NCBI RefSeq assembly: GCF_001885905.1
Contig: NZ_JXKM01000003.1
Span: forward strand, 172,187 to 236,186
Origin: Enterococcus devriesei
Lineage (GTDB): Bacteria; Bacillota; Bacilli; Lactobacillales; Enterococcaceae
Direction of reading: 5' to 3'
Length of the DNA stretch: 64,000 bases
Positions 62,771 to 64,000 of this stretch are shown here, piece after piece (position 1 is the stretch's first letter; each line of letters opens with the position of its first letter). Under the pieces are notes generated by a model, which was given only the letters and a program-made list of their open reading frames with translations, was not told where the DNA came from and searched no databases. The position numbers and the translations under genes are program-made.

Positions 62771-64000
62771 ATGGTTAAAGCGACTGAGAAAAAAACAGAA
62801 CCAATCGATGTTGACGGCGTAATCAATGATCTGGCAACGAAGGGAAACGACGCGTTAAAGGTGTTAGCGAAATTCGATCAGGCAAAAGTGGATCAGATTG
62901 TTCACGAAATGGCAATGGCCGCATTAGACAAGCACATGTTATTAGCAAAAATGGCCGTAGAAGAGACCGGGCGTGGAATCGTTGAAGACAAAGCAATCAA
63001 GAATATGTATGCCTCTGAGTATATTTGGAACAATATCAAAGACAATAAGACCGCTGGCGTAATTCATGAAGACAAGCAAAAACATCTGATTCAAATCGCT
63101 GAACCAGTGGGTGTGATCTGTGGTGTGACGCCTACGACCAATCCCACCTCAACAACGATTTTCAAGGCTCTGATCGCTTTAAAAACACGTAATCCAATCA
63201 TTTTCGCCTTCCATCCAAGCGCGCAAAAATGTTCTGCCGAAGCAGCGCGGATCATCCGTGACGCGGCGATTGCAGCCGGTGCACCAGAAAATTGTATCCA
63301 ATGGATCGAGCAACCTTCCCTTGAAGCTACCCAAGGCTTGATGAATCATCCTGGTGTAGCGATTGTTTTAGCAACTGGCGGTGGTGCAATGGTGAAAGCT
63401 GCCTATTCAACTGGAAAGCCAGCTCTCGGCGTTGGCCCTGGGAATGTTCCCGCCTACATCGAAAAAACCGCCAATATCAAACGCGCAGTCAATGACCTAC
63501 TTGTGTCTAAAACTTTCGACAGCGGCATGATCTGCGCTTCCGAACAAGCAGTCATCGTCGACAAAGAGATTTATGAAACGGTCAAAAAAGAATTTCAAGC
63601 GCATCAAGTTTACTTCGTTAAAAAAAATGAGTTGAGACAATTGGAAGCGGTCGTTATGAATGAAGGCAAATATGCTGTTAATCCGAAGATCGTTGGCTTC
63701 TCTGCAAAAGCAATTGCTGATCTAGCTGGGATCGGTGTTCCAAATGGGACCAAAATGTTAGTAGCAGAATTAGACGGTGTAGGACCTGACTACCCGCTAT
63801 CTCGTGAAAAGCTTTCACCAGTCTTGGCAATGATCAAATCAAATTCGACTGAGCATGGTTTTGACTTATCTGAGGCAATGTTAGAGCTAGGTGGTTTAGG
63901 GCATACGGCGGTTATTCATTCAGAAGATGAAGAAGCACAATTAGAATTCAGTTTGCGCATGAAGGCTTGTCGCATCTTAATCAATTCACCTTCTTCGGAA
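62771..64000 (+). CDS. adhE2: Second AdhE (bifunctional acetaldehyde/alcohol dehydrogenase), cut by window end
   Basis: The first 410 residues are inside the window and open at the right edge. The frame is uninterrupted. It begins MVKATEKKTEPIDVDGVIND after TAGGAGGGA. The aldehyde dehydrogenase domain is complete in motif terms: CGVTPTTNPTSTTIFKALIALK, the catalytic Cys in FDSGMICASEQAVIV, and LSREKLSPVLAMIKSN. It is closely similar throughout to the first AdhE but has its own differences, e.g. NKTAGVIHEDKQKHLIQIAEPV. Whether the C-terminal alcohol dehydrogenase domain is present cannot be seen. The promoter carries a cre site. Confidence 0.9.
   Translation, partial: MVKATEKKTEPIDVDGVINDLATKGNDALKVLAKFDQAKVDQIVHEMAMAALDKHMLLAKMAVEETGRGIVEDKAIKNMYASEYIWNNIKDNKTAGVIHEDKQKHLIQIAEPVGVICGVTPTTNPTSTTIFKALIALKTRNPIIFAFHPSAQKCSAEAARIIRDAAIAAGAPENCIQWIEQPSLEATQGLMNHPGVAIVLATGGGAMVKAAYSTGKPALGVGPGNVPAYIEKTANIKRAVNDLLVSKTFDSGMICASEQAVIVDKEIYETVKKEFQAHQVYFVKKNELRQLEAVVMNEGKYAVNPKIVGFSAKAIADLAGIGVPNGTKMLVAELDGVGPDYPLSREKLSPVLAMIKSNSTEHGFDLSEAMLELGGLGHTAVIHSEDEEAQLEFSLRMKACRILINSPSSE

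Overview
The window is a low-GC Firmicutes chromosome segment, almost certainly Enterococcus or a very close relative. The evidence is the split mevalonate operon (mvk, mvaD, mvaK2, fni), pepV, the rlmH/htrA pair, Shine-Dalgarno sites close to AAGGAGG, LacI/MsmK-type sugar loci, and short palindromic intergenic repeats of enterococcal type. I cannot assign a species; two adhE paralogues within 5 kb argue against a plain E. faecalis background. There are no rRNA or tRNA genes, CRISPR arrays, prophage or intact insertion sequences.

Layout. 1-690: non-coding and AT-rich, built of degenerate ~61-bp repeats with GACGAAAA/TTTTCGTC dyads. 690-9868: a seven-gene minus-strand operon for a sucrose- or fructo-oligosaccharide-type sugar (GH32 hydrolase, binding protein, two permeases, second GH32 hydrolase, ROK fructokinase, MsmK ATPase) with a divergent LacI regulator. 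9869-11292: a decayed IS3-like remnant, rlmH, and a dense DnaA-box-like cluster in front of htrA. 11293-20026: housekeeping and stress genes (htrA, a ytpR-type tRNA-binding protein, uspA, a thioredoxin, an SDR, a nucleoside hydrolase, pepV, nnrD, a thioesterase). 20126-24535: an ACS-family transporter and an unusual large FAD protein with a divergent AraC regulator, a small catabolic locus of unknown substrate. 24592-28434: threonine breakdown (kbl, tdh) with an amino acid permease. 29165-36823: aldo/keto reductase, Mga-like regulator, P-type ATPase, NmrA-like protein, SDR and MarR regulator. 36893-38594: a 42-residue membrane peptide, then infC-rpmI-rplT with an L20-type leader. 38687-41827: FUSC-like membrane protein, Cof-type phosphatase, CorA transporter. 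41933-52004: a divergent maltodextrin regulon (malE-malF-malG against malK and three GH13 enzymes) with a perfect GCAACCGGTTGC operator at each promoter. 52073-57121: deoxynucleoside kinase and the mevalonate operon. 57255-64000: a coiled-coil orphan, adhE with Rex-like sites, yajC, tgt, and a second divergent adhE cut by the window edge.

The genes form a fermentative, carbohydrate-oriented segment. Two ABC sugar systems, each with its own MsmK-type ATPase, feed glycolysis. CcpA-like cre sites lie at the threonine operon and at the second adhE, and Rex-like sites flank the first adhE promoter, suggesting carbon and redox control. Many starts were moved inward from the longest reading frame because a clear ribosome-binding site sits just before an internal start codon. 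The most unusual non-coding signals are the 61-bp repeats at the left end and the DnaA-box cluster before htrA. The least explained coding locus is the FAD protein/ACS transporter/AraC trio.
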